Part shown: piece by piece, positions 44,808 through 57,400 of the stretch
How positions within the stretch are numbered: the first letter of the stretch is position 1
Layout: each line of letters opens with the position of its first letter
DNA from: Calliphora vicina
Lineage: Eukaryota > Arthropoda > Insecta > Diptera > Calliphoridae
DNA: 64,000 bases
Assembly (NCBI RefSeq): GCF_958450345.1
Contig: NC_088782.1
Span: forward strand, 119,522,046 to 119,586,045
Direction: 5' to 3'
Program-made: the position numbers and the translations under genes
The notes under the pieces: generated by a model
What the model saw: only the letters and a program-made list of their open reading frames with translations
What the model was told of the DNA's origin: nothing
Databases searched by the model: none

Positions 44808-47452
44808 TTAGTCTTAGTCTTAGTCTTAGTCTTAGTCTTAGTCTTAGTCTTAGTCTTAGTCTTAGTCTTAGTCTTAGTCTTAGTCTTAGTCTTAGTCTTA
44901 GTCTTAGTCTTAGTCTTAGTCTTAGTCTTAGTCTTAGTCTTAGTCTTAGTCTTAGTCTTAGTCTTAGTCTTAGTCTTAGTCTTAGTCTTAGTCTTAGTCT
45001 TAGTCTTAGTCTTAGTCTTAGTCTTAGTCTTAGTCTTAGTCTTAGTCTTAGTCTTAGTCTTAGTCTTAGTCTTAGTCTTAGTCTTAGTCTTAGTCTTAGT
45101 CTTAGTCTTAGTCTTAGTCTTAGTCTTAGTCTTAGTCTTAGTCTTAGTCTTAGTCTTAGTCTTAGTCTTAGTCTTAGTCTTAGTCTTAGTCTTAGTCTTA
45201 GTCTTAGTCTTAGTCTTAGTCTTAGTCTTAGTCTTAGTCTTAGTCTTAGTCTTAGTCTTAGTCTTAGTCTTAGTCTTAGTCTTAGTCTTAGTCTTAGTCT
45301 TAGTCTTAGTCTTAGTCTTAGTCTTAGTCTTAGTCTTAGTCTTAGTCTTAGTCTTAGTCTTAGTCTTAGTCTTAGTCTTAGTCTTAGTCTTAGTCTTAGT
45401 CTTAGTCTTAGTCTTAGTCTTAGTCTTAGTCTTAGTCTTAGTCTTAGTCTTAGTCTTAGTCTTAGTCTTAGTCTTAGTCTTAGTCTTAGTCTTAGTCTTA
45501 GTCTTAGTCTTAGTCTTAGTCTTAGTCTTAGTCTTAGTCTTAGTCTTAGTCTTAGTCTTAGTCTTAGTCTTAGTCTTAGTCTTAGTCTTAGTCTTAGTCT
45601 TAGTCTTAGTCTTAGTCTTAGTCTTAGTCTTAGTCTTAGTCTTAGTCTTAGTCTTAGTCTTAGTCTTAGTCTTAGTCTTAGTCTTAGTCTTAGTCTTAGT
45701 CTTAGTCTTAGTCTTAGTCTTAGTCTTAGTCTTAGTCTTAGTCTTAGTCTTAGTCTTAGTCTTAGTCTTAGTCTTAGTCTTAGTCTTAGTCTTAGTCTTA
45801 GTCTTAGTCTTAGTCTTAGTCTTAGTCTTAGTCTTAGTCTTAGTCTTAGTCTTAGTCTTAGTCTTAGTCTTAGTCTTAGTCTTAGTCTTAGTCTTAGTCT
45901 TAGTCTTAGTCTTAGTCTTAGTCTTAGTCTTAGTCTTAGTCTTAGTCTTAGTCTTAGTCTTAGTCTTAGTCTTAGTCTTAGTCTTAGTCTTAGTCTTAGT
46001 CTTAGTCTTAGTCTTAGTCTTAGTCTTAGTCTTAGTCTTAGTCTTAGTCTTAGTCTTAGTCTTAGTCTTAGTCTTAGTCTTAGTCTTAGTCTTAGTCTTA
46101 GTCTTAGTCTTAGTCTTAGTCTTAGTCTTAGTCTTAGTCTTAGTCTTAGTCTTAGTCTTAGTCTTAGTCTTAGTCTTAGTCTTAGTCTTAGTCTTAGTCT
46201 TAGTCTTAGTCTTAGTCTTAGTCTTAGTCTTAGTCTTAGTCTTAGTCTTAGTCTTAGTCTTAGTCTTAGTCTTAGTCTTAGTCTTAGTCTTAGTCTTAGT
46301 CTTAGTCTTAGTCTTAGTCTTAGTCTTAGTCTTAGTCTTAGTCTTAGTCTTAGTCTTAGTCTTAGTCTTAGTCTTAGTCTTAGTCTTAGTCTTAGTCTTA
46401 GTCTTAGTCTTAGTCTTAGTCTTAGTCTTAGTCTTAGTCTTAGTCTTAGTCTTAGTCTTAGTCTTAGTCTTAGTCTTAGTCTTAGTCTTAGTCTTAGTCT
46501 TAGTCTTAGTCTTAGTCTTAGTCTTAGTCTTAGTCTTAGTCTTAGTCTTAGTCTTAGTCTTAGTCTTAGTCTTAGTCTTAGTCTTAGTCTTAGTCTTAGT
46601 CTTAGTCTTAGTCTTAGTCTTAGTCTTAGTCTTAGTCTTAGTCTTAGTCTTAGTCTTAGTCTTAGTCTTAGTCTTAGTCTTAGTCTTAGTCTTAGTCTTA
46701 GTCTTAGTCTTAGTCTTAGTCTTAGTCTTAGTCTTAGTCTTAGTCTTAGTCTTAGTCTTAGTCTTAGTCTTAGTCTTAGTCTTAGTCTTAGTCTTAGTCT
46801 TAGTCTTAGTCTTAGTCTTAGTCTTAGTCTTAGTCTTAGTCTTAGTCTTAGTCTTAGTCTTAGTCTTAGTCTTAGTCTTAGTCTTAGTCTTAGTCTTAGT
46901 CTTAGTCTTAGTCTTAGTCTTAGTCTTAGTCTTAGTCTTAGTCTTAGTCTTAGTCTTAGTCTTAGTCTTAGTCTTAGTCTTAGTCTTAGTCTTAGTCTTA
47001 GTCTTAGTCTTAGTCTTAGTCTTAGTCTTAGTCTTAGTCTTAGTCTTAGTCTTAGTCTTAGTCTTAGTCTTAGTCTTAGTCTTAGTCTTAGTCTTAGTCT
47101 TAGTCTTAGTCTTAGTCTTAGTCTTAGTCTTAGTCTTAGTCTTAGTCTTAGTCTTAGTCTTAGTCTTAGTCTTAGTCTTAGTCTTAGTCTTAGTCTTAGT
47201 CTTAGTCTTAGTCTTAGTCTTAGTCTTAGTCTTAGTCTTAGTCTTAGTCTTAGTCTTAGTCTTAGTCTTAGTCTTAGTCTTAGTCTTAGTCTTAGTCTTA
47301 GTCTTAGTCTTAGTCTTAGTCTTAGTCTTAGTCTTAGTCTTAGTCTTAGTCTTAGTCTTAGTCTTAGTCTTAGTCTTAGTCTTAGTCTTAGTCTTAGTCT
47401 TAGTCTTAGTCTTAGTCTTAGTCTTAGTCTTAGTCTTAGTCTTAGTCTTAGT
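44808..47452 (+). repeat. Uninterrupted hexanucleotide microsatellite (TTAGTC)n, about 440 units
   Basis: I see no interruption in about 2,645 bp of TTAGTC (equivalently AGTCTT). The repeat gives an open Ser-Leu frame of 895 codons from an upstream ATG at 44786; this follows from a 6-bp unit without a stop in that frame and is not a gene. Such purity implies recent expansion, active homogenisation, or over-polished assembly. It is not the insect telomere repeat TTAGG. The array passes directly into an 11-bp repeat. Confidence 0.98.
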
Positions 47453-48324
47453 TCTGTTCTAGTTCTGTTCTAGTTCTGTTCTAGTTCTGTTCTAGTTCTG
47501 TTCTAGTTCTGTTCTAGTTCTGTTCTAGTTCTGTTCTAGTTCTGTTCTAGTTCTGTTCTAGTTCTGTTCTAGTTCTGTTCTAGTTCTGTTCTAGTTCTGT
47601 TCTAGTTCTGTTCTAGTTCTGTTCTAGTTCTGTTCTAGTTCTGTTCTAGTTCTGTTCTAGTTCTGTTCTAGTTCTGTTCTAGTTCTGTTCTAGTTCTGTT
47701 CTAGTTCTGTTCTAGTTCTGTTCTAGTTCTGTTCTAGTTCTGTTCTAGTTCTGTTCTAGTTCTGTTCTAGTTCTGTTCTAGTTCTGTTCTAGTTCTGTTC
47801 TAGTTCTGTTCTAGTTCTGTTCTAGTTCTGTTCTAGTTCTGTTCTAGTTCTGTTCTAGTTCTGTTCTAGTTCTGTTCTAGTTCTGTTCTAGTTCTGTTCT
47901 AGTTCTGTTCTAGTTCTGTTCTAGTTCTGTTCTAGTTCTGTTCTAGTTCTGTTCTAGTTCTGTTCTAGTTCTGTTCTAGTTCTAGTTCTGTTCTAGTTCT
48001 GTTCTAGTTCTGTTCTAGTTCTGTTCTAGTTCTGTTCTAGTTCTGTTCTAGTTCTGTTCTAGTTCTGTTCTAGTTCTGTTCTAGTTCTGTTCTAGTTCTG
48101 TTCTAGTTCTGTTCTAGTTCTGTTCTAGTTCTGTTCTAGTTCTGTTCTAGTTCTGTTCTAGTTCTAGTTCTGTTCTAGTTCTGTTCTAGTTCTGTTCTAG
48201 TTCTGTTCTAGTTCTGTTCTAGTTCTGTTCTAGTTCTGTTCTAGTTCTGTTCTAGTTCTGTTCTAGTTCTGTTCTAGTTCTGTTCTAGTTCTGTTCTAGT
48301 TCTGTTCTAGTTCTGTTCTAGTTC
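47450..48324 (+). repeat. 11-bp minisatellite (AGTTCTGTTCT)n, about 79 units
   Basis: Almost perfect repetition of AGTTCTGTTCT begins exactly where the hexamer array ends. Two positions (about 47977-47990 and 48158-48170, about 182 bp apart) have an extra AGTTCT hexamer. The 11-mer can be read as AGTTCT plus GTTCT, suggesting origin from a hexamer related to AGTCTT. It ends in a degenerate tail (GTTCCTTTCCAGTTGCTCTC). Confidence 0.97.
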
Positions 48325-49640
48325 CTTTCCAGTTGCTCTCATTTGTTTAACTCAATTCCTATTTATTCATTTATTTCTTTAAAATTTGCTTAATTAAACT
48401 GATTTTAAAACCTGCTCTTTGTAACAATATTTGTTATTTTTATTTAAATTTAATTATTTAAAACATTCAACACATGATTTAAATGTATTATTTATTTATT
48501 CTATCAAAAGCCTTTGACACTTTAGTAAAAAAAACAAACGAAACAAAAGTTCTTGTTCAAATAATTTCTCTGGCTTTAAAAATAACACGTGTAAACATTG
48601 TTGTAAAATACATTTTTTGTTTCTTTCTGCAACAATTTAATTTGATTGGTTGTTGTTATTGTTTTTGTCTGTGGCAGCCACAGAGGGAAAACATGATGTA
48701 ATTTAAAATTTATTTATTTTAGTTTTTTTACTCTGGTTTCTATGGAAAATTTACAACTTTTTGTTGCAAATAAACATTACAAATGATTTATGCAAACATG
48801 AATTAAAATATTTGAAAATGAATATTTTTTTGTGTTGCAATAAATATAATTAATACCCTTCGGTATTGATTAAAAACAATTATTACATGGACAAAGTAAC
48901 AGAAATACAAATAACAAAAAAATTACACACTCTCAATAATGAATAAAAATTGTTAAAATCATGGCTCATTTAACAAATTAATGATACTTTTTTGTTTGTG
49001 GCAAATATAGTAGTAATAATCTATAACCGCCAACAACCCTTGTATAAAGCTAAACAAAAAACGTTTCTGGCCAGTAATTATTTTATAATGTTAAAACCAA
49101 CAAAAAATATTAAAATTTTTTAGCAGCCGGGAAAAAAGAGCAATTGCAAACATTTAACCAACCACCCTTCAAATTAGTTGAACTTTAGGACCACCCCAAA
49201 AGTGTCAGAAAAGTGGCTCTATGACAACCAACCTCATCGACAAATGCATATGTACATACAATAGTGGCCAATATATTTGTTAGTTTTTTAAACTTTGTTT
49301 AAATCTATTATATTTGTTGAAAATAAAATAAAACTGAACTGAACAGAACACTTTTTCTCCATTGTGTCATTTTTGGTTGTATTCGATTATTTGTCGTTGT
49401 CGTTTTAGTTGTCCACTTCATGCATTGACCAATGCTGAATTGTTGAGCTGTTTCTCTTTTGTTTTCGTAGGAGTATTGTTTTTCGTTATTCTTTTGTTTT
49501 TAAAATTACTACATATATTTTTTGTTGCTGTTAGATCAAATATTTCATAGCTACAAAATTTTTAGTTGTTTTTTTCCCTATACCCTGAAGTATTTATAAC
49601 AAAATGAAAAAAAAAACAAAGCAAACAAAAACAGGATTTA
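48325..49640. other. Non-repetitive A+T-rich spacer
   Basis: No gene or array is visible. A small patch with more G+C lies at 49150-49260. GTTGTTGTTATTG and TTTTTGTTGC motifs are scattered. The open frames at 48483-48701 and 49362-49550 show no domain or codon pattern that I would trust. Confidence 0.5.
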
Positions 49641-52600
49641 AAATTTGTAAATTTAATTCATATTGGAAAAAAATATTACAAATTTCACATGCTGGTGTTA
49701 GAAAAATTTAAATAAAAAGCTTTTAAATGGATTCTTTATCGCTAAAAATTTATTCCTAAAAATTTTCAAAAAATCCCCAAAAATTCCTAAATGTCCCCAT
49801 TAAGGGATTTTCACTAAATCATAAATAAAATAGAGAATTATGGAATTTAATGAATAAAATTCTTGAAAATTTAAAAAAAATTAAATTCCTAAAAATTTTC
49901 AAAAAATCCCCATAATCCCCTGTAATGGGATTTTAGAAAAATCAATAAAAAGACTTTCAATCACATTTTTATCACTAAATTTAGTATTTGCAACAAAAAA
50001 ATTAAATTCCTAAATATTTTTCAAAAATCCCCAAATGTCCCCATTAAAGGATTTTTCTAAAATCAAAAATAAATTGAAAATCTATAAAATTTCGTTATTA
50101 AAATGTTTCAAAATTTATATGAAATTAAAAAAAAAAATTCCTAAAAATTTTCAAAATATCCCCATAATCCCCTTTTATGGGATTTCAGAAAAATCAATAA
50201 AAAGCCTTTAAATAAATTGTTTATCATTAAATTATTCAATTGCAACAAAAAAATTTAAATGCCAAAATTTTTCCATTAAAGGATTTTAACTAAATCAAAA
50301 ATAATATAAATCTCTTTATAGAAAAATCAATGAAACGTTTTTAAATCGATTCATTATCACTAAATTAATCATTTGAAATAAAAAAAAAATAAATTCCCAA
50401 AATGTTTCCAAAAATCCCAAATGTCCCCATTAAAGGATTTTCCTTAAATCAAAAAAAAAAATAGAAAACCATGGAATTTCATGAATAAAATTTTTTAAAA
50501 TGTAGAAACAAATTTAAAAAAATGAACTCCCAAAATTTTTCCAAAAATCCCCAATAATCCCATTTTTGGATTCTTACGAAATTCCATAAAATGCGTTTAA
50601 AATGATTTTTTAGTGCTAAATGAATCATTTAAAACAAAAAAAAAATGAATTCCCAAAATTTTTCCAAAAATCCCCAATAATCCCATTTTTGGATTCTTAT
50701 GAAAATCCATAAAATGCCTTTAAATTGATTCTTTATGGCTTAATTAATCATTTAAAACAAAAAAATTTAATTCCCAAAATGTTTCCAAAAATCCCCAAAT
50801 GTCCCCATTAAAGGATTTTCCTTAAATCAAAAATAAAATAGAAAATTGTGGAATTTCATAAATAAAATTCTTTAAAATGTAGAAAAATATTAAAAAAATT
50901 AATTCCCAAAAATTTAAAAAAAATCTCCATAATTCCTTGTAATGGGATTTCAGAAAAATCATTAAAAAGCCTTCAAATCAGTTTTTTATCACTAAATTAA
51001 TCATTTGCAACACAAAAATTAAATTCCCAAAATGTTTCCAAAAATCCCCAAATGTCCCCATTAAAGGATTTTCCTTAAATCAAAAATAAAATAGAAAATT
51101 GTGGAATTTCATGAATAAAATTCTTTAAAATGTACAAAAAAATTAAAAAAAATTAATTCCCAAAATTTTTCCAAAAATCCCCAATAATCCCATTTTTAGG
51201 ATTCTTACGAAAATCAATAAAATGCTTTTAAATTGATTCTTTATCGCTTAATTAATCATTTGCAATAAAAAAAATAAATTCCCAAAATTTTTCCAAAAAT
51301 CCCCAAATGTCCCCATTAAAGTATTTTCCTTAAATCAAAAATACAATAGAAAACTATGGAATTTCATGAATAAAATTTTTTAAAATGTACAAAAAAATTA
51401 AAAAAAATGAATTCCCAAAATTTTTCCAAAAATCCACAATAATCCCATTTTTGGATTCTTATGAAAATCCATAAAATGCTTTTAAATTGATACTTTATGG
51501 CTTAATTAATCATTTAAAACAAAAAAATTAAATTCCCAAAATGTTTCCAAAAATCCCCAAATGTCCCAATTAAAGGATTTTCCTTAAATCAAAAATAAAA
51601 TAGAAAATTGTGGAATTTCATGAATAAAATTCTTTAAAATGTACAAAAAAATTAAAAAAATGAATTCCCAAAATTTTTCCAAAAATCCCCAATAATCCCA
51701 TTTTTGGATTCTTATGAAAATCCATAAAATGCCTTTAAATTGATTCTTTATGGCTTAATTAATCATTTAAAACAAAAAAATTAAATTCCCAAAATGTTTC
51801 CAAAAATCCCCAAATGTCCCCATTAAAGGATTTTCCTTAAATCAAAAATAAAATAGAAAATTGTGGAATTTCATAAATAAAATTCTTTAAAATGTAGAAA
51901 AATATTAAAAAAATTAATTCCTAAAAATTTAAAAAAAATTAATTCCTAAAAATTTTCAAAAAATCCCCAATAAACCCATTTTTTGGATTCTTATAAAAAT
52001 TCATAAAATGCTTTTAAATTGATTCTTTATCGCTTAATTAATCATTTAAAACAAAAAAATTAAATTCCCAAAATTTTTCCAAAAATCCCCAAATGTCCCC
52101 ATTAAAGGATTTTCCTTAAATCAAAAATCAAATAGAAAACTATGGAATTTCATGAATAAAATTTTTTAAAATGTAGAAAAAAATTAATTCCTAAAAATTT
52201 TCAAAAAATCCCCAATAATCCCATTTTTTTAGCTTCTTACGAAAATCCATAAAATGCTTTTAAATTGATTTTTTAGTGCTAAATTAATCATTTAAAACAA
52301 AAAAATTTAATTCCCAAAATGTTTCCAAAAATCCCCAAATGTCCCCATTAAAAGATTTCCACTAAATCGAAAATAAAATAGAAAACTGGAATTTCATGAA
52401 TAAAATTCTTTAAAATGTAGAAAAAAATTAAAAAAAATTAATTCCTAAAAATTTTCAAAAAATCCCCAATAATCCCATTTTTTGGATTCTTATGAAAATC
52501 CATAAAATGCTTTTAAACTGATTCTTTATGGCTTAATTAATCATTTAAAACAAAAAAAATTAATTCCCAAAATTTTTCCAAAAATCCCCAAATGTCCCCA

Positions 52601-53225
52601 TTAAAGGATTTTCCTTAAATCAAAAATAAAATAGAAAACTATGGAATTTCATGAATAAAATTCTTTAAAATGTAGAAAAAAATTAAAAAAATTAATTCCT
52701 AAAAATTTAAAAAAAAAATCTCCATAATCCCCTGTAATGGGATTTTAGAAAAATCAATAAAAAGCCTTTCAATCACATTTTTATCACTAAATTTAGCATT
52801 TGCAACAGAAAAATTAAATTCCCAAAATTTTTCCAAAAATCCCCAAATGTCCCCATTAAAGGATTTTCCTTAAATCAAAAATAAAATAGAAAACTATGGA
52901 ATTTCATGAATAAAATTTTTTAAAATGTACAAAAAAATTAAAAAAAATTAATTCCCAAAATTTTTCCAAAAATCCCCAATAATCCCATTTTTGGATTCTT
53001 ATGAAAATCCATAAAATGCTTTTAAATTGATTCTTTATGGCTTAATTAATCATTTGCAATAAAAAAATTAAATTCCCAAAATTTTTCCAAAAATCCCCAA
53101 ATGTCCCCATTAAAGGATTTTCCTTAAATCAAAAATAAAATAGAAAATTGTGGAATTTCATGAATAAAATTCTTTAAAATGTATAAAAAAAATTGAATTC
53201 CTAAAATTAAAAAAAGATCCCCTTA
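49641..53225 (+). repeat. Family L satellite (plus), about 254-bp dimeric unit
   Basis: Two half-units alternate, each starting AATTCCCAAAATTTTTCC, then AAAAATCCCC. One half continues AAATGTCCCCATTAAAGGAT and the other AATAATCCCATTTTTGGATT. AAATGTCCCCATTA is found near 49790, 50035, 50412, 50800, 51050, 51305, 51558, 51815, 52090, 52335, 52590, 52845 and 53098, mostly about 254 bp apart. The first units are more degenerate. CTTAATTAATCATTT and TGGAATTTCATGAATAAAAT are other stable segments. Confidence 0.93.
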
Positions 53226-54462
53226 TTGGGGATCTATTGATCTCCAATCTCTTGAACGATTGTTAAACAAAAGCTTTAACTAATTAATTTTTCCTTAGTT
53301 TTTTACAAAACCAAAGTGGTCTTTAAAAATTTAAAGCATTCTTGCATGTTTCTTTACATTTTTTTTTTGATAGAATTTTTATTTGCCTGCTATTGCTAAC
53401 TGCATTTAACAGACACAATGTCAATGCCCCAGTATTGCATGCAAGCAACAAACATTTCTTTGTTGATATTGTTGCTGTTCTCGTTGGTGTTATTGTTGTT
53501 GTTTTAATTTAGTTTCTATTTCATATAGCACGAGAAGTATTTGTTTTCAACATAAAATGAATGGACTATGGCTCGTGCCATAATAAATACTTACGTACGG
53601 ACTGACTGGTTGGTTGGTTGGTCTTTTGAAACTCATAGATACATACATGCACACCAAACACAAATACTTACATACACATGCATATTAATAAGGATATACA
53701 TAGGTAGAGGAGTAGAGTAGACTTCATGCATCAAACCAAAGAAGGGAGGGTGGAAGGAAGTGTGTTATTTCATTTAGGGGTTGCTCTGCATACTACTACT
53801 CTACTCATATTTATTTCATTAAATTTACTGCCTGGTTGAATATTGGAGTTTACGGCGTTTCTTTTTTTTTTAGCTGGTTGTCACATACATACATGCAAAA
53901 AAAAGGATTTCATTTAAAAGAAAATTTTCATTTGAAATTGGAAAAATGTATAAATTTTTTTTTAGATTTGCTGTGTTTGTACCTGCATTGTTTTAGAAAT
54001 ATGATTTGGTTTTTTCTCCTATGTCCTTTTGGCTGTTGATAAGTGAGTAAGAGGTTCAGCAAAAAATAATTCCGTTTTCATTTTTTTGTTTCAACAATAA
54101 ATAATTAACTTTTTCAATGGGGCTTGCGGAAAATAGCTTGACTTTCTATATAAATTTTTTAGAAAAATTTATGTTTTTAATGGATTTGCAAAAAAAAATA
54201 AATAAAACTAAGCGGATAATGGCGAACAATATATATTTACAAGCTTCCCCTACCTCCACCACTAACAAAACAGCCATTCATTTCAATTTAGGGATTATGT
54301 AAATGGAAAAACAAAAAATTTAAAATATTTATTGATTTTTTTGTGGATGATATAAATTTATTGGCTTTTTGTGTTAAGCCGCCTACAAATTTATTGAAAT
54401 ATAAATTAATGGCAAAAAAATATTGTAGAATTATGAAAATATTTAAAATTTAAAAGGTCAAA
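53226..54462. other. Non-repetitive spacer between L and M
   Basis: Contains GTTGTTGTTGTTT near 53490, GACTGACTGGTTGGTTGGTT near 53600-53622, and ACATACATGCACAC-type sequence near 53640. The open frames at 53836-54039 and 54117-54302 show no recognisable domain. Confidence 0.5.
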
Positions 54463-57400
54463 AAGAAAAAATTTCCCCATAATCGTGGAAAAAAAATATC
54501 AATAAAAAAGCTAAAGTTACAAATTTCATAAAAATTGTCACATGAAAAATGTTAGAAAATAAAAAAAATTTGAATTCCCAAAATAATTTTTAAAATCCCC
54601 TCAACTTCCCCATTTTTAATTATTATAAAATTCTTGTAAAATTTAAAAATTTTAGGAAAATAATAACAAAAATTATAAAATTTAATTAATAAAGGAAAAA
54701 AAACAAATTCCCACAAAATTTTTAAAAATCCCCCAAAAATCCCGGAAACAAAATTTTTAATAAAGAAAGCAAAAGTTACAAATTTCATAAAAATTTTCAC
54801 TATTTACATGAAAAATTTTAGAAAATAAAAAAAAATTTAATTCCCAAAATAATTTTGGAAATCCCCTCAACTTCCCCATTTTAAAATTATTACGAAAATC
54901 ATGTAAAAATTTTAGGGAAATAATAAAAATTACTAAAATAATTTCTGAAATCTCCTCAACTTCCCCATTTTAAAATTATTACGAAATCATGTAAAAATTT
55001 AAGGGAAATAATAAAAATTACCAAATTTGCTTAATTAAGAAAAAAAAACAAATTCCCATAAAATTTTTAAAAATCCCCCAAAAATCCCGGAAACAAAATT
55101 ATCAATAATGAAAGCCGAAGTTACAAATTTCATAAAAATTATCACTATTACATGAACAGTTTTAGAAAATAATAAAAATTTAAATTCCCAAAATAATTTC
55201 TGAAATCTCCTTAACTTCCCCAGCTTTAAATTATTACTAAAATCATGTAAAAATTTTAGGGGAATAATAAAAATTACCAAATTTGCTTAAATTAGAAAAA
55301 AAAAAATCCCATAAAATTTTTAAAAATCCCCCCATAATCCCGGAAAAAAAATCAATAAAAAGAGCAAAAGTTACAAATTTCATAAAAATTATCACTATTA
55401 CATGAAAATTGTTAAAAAATAATAAAAATTTTAATTCCCAAAATAATTTCTGAAATCCCCTCAACTTCCCCATTTTAAAATTATTAAGAAAATCGTGTAA
55501 AAATTTTAGGGAAATAATAAAAATTACCAAATTTGCTTAATTAAGAAAAAAAAATTCCCATAAAATTTTAAAAAATCCCCCAATAATCCCGGAAACAAAA
55601 TTATCAATAATAAAAGCCAAAGTTACAAATTTCATAAAAATTGTCACTATTTACATGAAAAATGTTAGAAAATAAAAAAAAAGTTGAATTCCCAAAATAA
55701 TTTTGGAAATCCCCTCAACTTCCCCATTTTTAAATTGTTATTAAAATCATGTAAAAGTTAAAAATCTTAAGGAAATAATAATAAAAATTACCAAATTTGC
55801 TTAATTAAGAAAAAAAAACAAATTCCCAAAAAAATGTTGAAAATCCCCCCATAATCCCAGAAAAAAAATCAATAAAAAGAGCAAAAGTTACAAATTTCAT
55901 AAAAATTTTCACTATTTACATGAAAAATGTTAGAAAATAAAAAAAAATTGAATTCCCAAAATAGTTTCTGAAATCTCCTCAACTTCCCCATTTTAAAATT
56001 ATTACGAAAATTATGTAAAAATTTTAGGGAAATAATAAAAATTACCAAATTTGCTTAATTAAGAAAAAAAAAATTCCCATAAAATTTTAAAAAATCCCCC
56101 CCCAATAATCCCGGAAACAAAATTATCAATAATGAAAGCCAAAGTTACAAATTTCATAAAAATTGTCACTATTTACATGAAAAATATTAGAAAATAAAAA
56201 AAAAATTGAATTCCCAAAATAATTACTGAAATCCCTCAACTTCCCCATTTTTAAATTGTTACTAAAATCTTGTAAAAGTTAAAAATTTGAGGTAAATAAT
56301 AATAAAAATTATTAAATTTGCTAAATAAAAGAAAAAAAAAATAAATTCCCAAAAAAATGTTGAAAATCCCCCCATAATCCCAGAAAAAAAAATCAATAAA
56401 AAGAGCAAAAGTTACAAATTTCATAAAAATTGTCACTATATATGAAAAATGTTAGAAAATAAAAAAAATTTAATTCCCAAAATAATTTCAGAAATCCCAT
56501 CAACTTCCCCATTTTTAAATTATTACGAAAATCATGTAAAAATTTTAGGGAAATAATAAAAATTACCAAATTTGCTTAATTAAGAAAAAAAAACAAATTC
56601 CCATAAAAAAATTAAAAATCCCCCCATAATCCCAGAAAAAAAAATCAATAAAAAGAGCAAAAGTTACAAATTTCATAAAAATTGTCACTATATACATGAA
56701 AGATGTTAGAAAATAAAAAAAATTGAATTCCCAAAATAATTACTGAAATCCCTCAACTTCCCCATTTTTAAATTGTTATTAAAATCATGTAAAAGTTAAA
56801 AATCTTAAGGAAATAATTTGCTTAATTAAGAAAAAAAAACAAATTCCCAAAAAAATGTTGAAAATCCCCCCATAATCCCAGAAAAAAAATCAATAAAAAG
56901 AGCAAAAGTTACAAATTTCATAAAAATTTTCACTATTTACATGAAAAATGTTAGAAAATAAAAAAAAAATTGAATTCCCAAAATAGTTTCTGAAATCTCC
57001 TCAACTTCCCCATTTTAAAATTATTACGAAAATTTTGTAAAAATTTTATTGAAATAATAAAAATTACCAAATTTGCTTAATTAAGAAAAAAAAAATTCCC
57101 ATAAAATTTTAAAAAATCCCCCCCCAATAATCCCGGAAACAAAATTATCAATAATGAAAGCCAAAGTTACAAATTTCATAAAAATTGTCACTATTTACAT
57201 GAAAAATGTTAGAAAATAAAAAAAAAAATTGAATTCCCAAAATAATTTTGGAAATCCCCTCAACTTCCCCACTTTTTAAATTGTTATTAAAATCATGTAA
57301 AAGTTAAAAATTTTAGGTAAATAATAATAAAAATTATTAAATTTGCTTTAAAGGAAAAAAAAACAAATTCCCAAAAAAATGTTGAAAATCCCCCCATAAT

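Noticed and set aside
44808..47452. Telomeric repeat array
   Set aside because: The unit TTAGTC is not the insect TTAGG repeat, flies use other telomere systems, and the tract is internal with unique flanks on both sides.
44786..47473. 895-codon open frame encoding a Ser-Leu dipeptide repeat
   Set aside because: It is the translation of a pure 6-bp microsatellite. Only 8 non-repeat codons precede it, there is no domain, and the frame stops as soon as the hexamer changes to the 11-mer.
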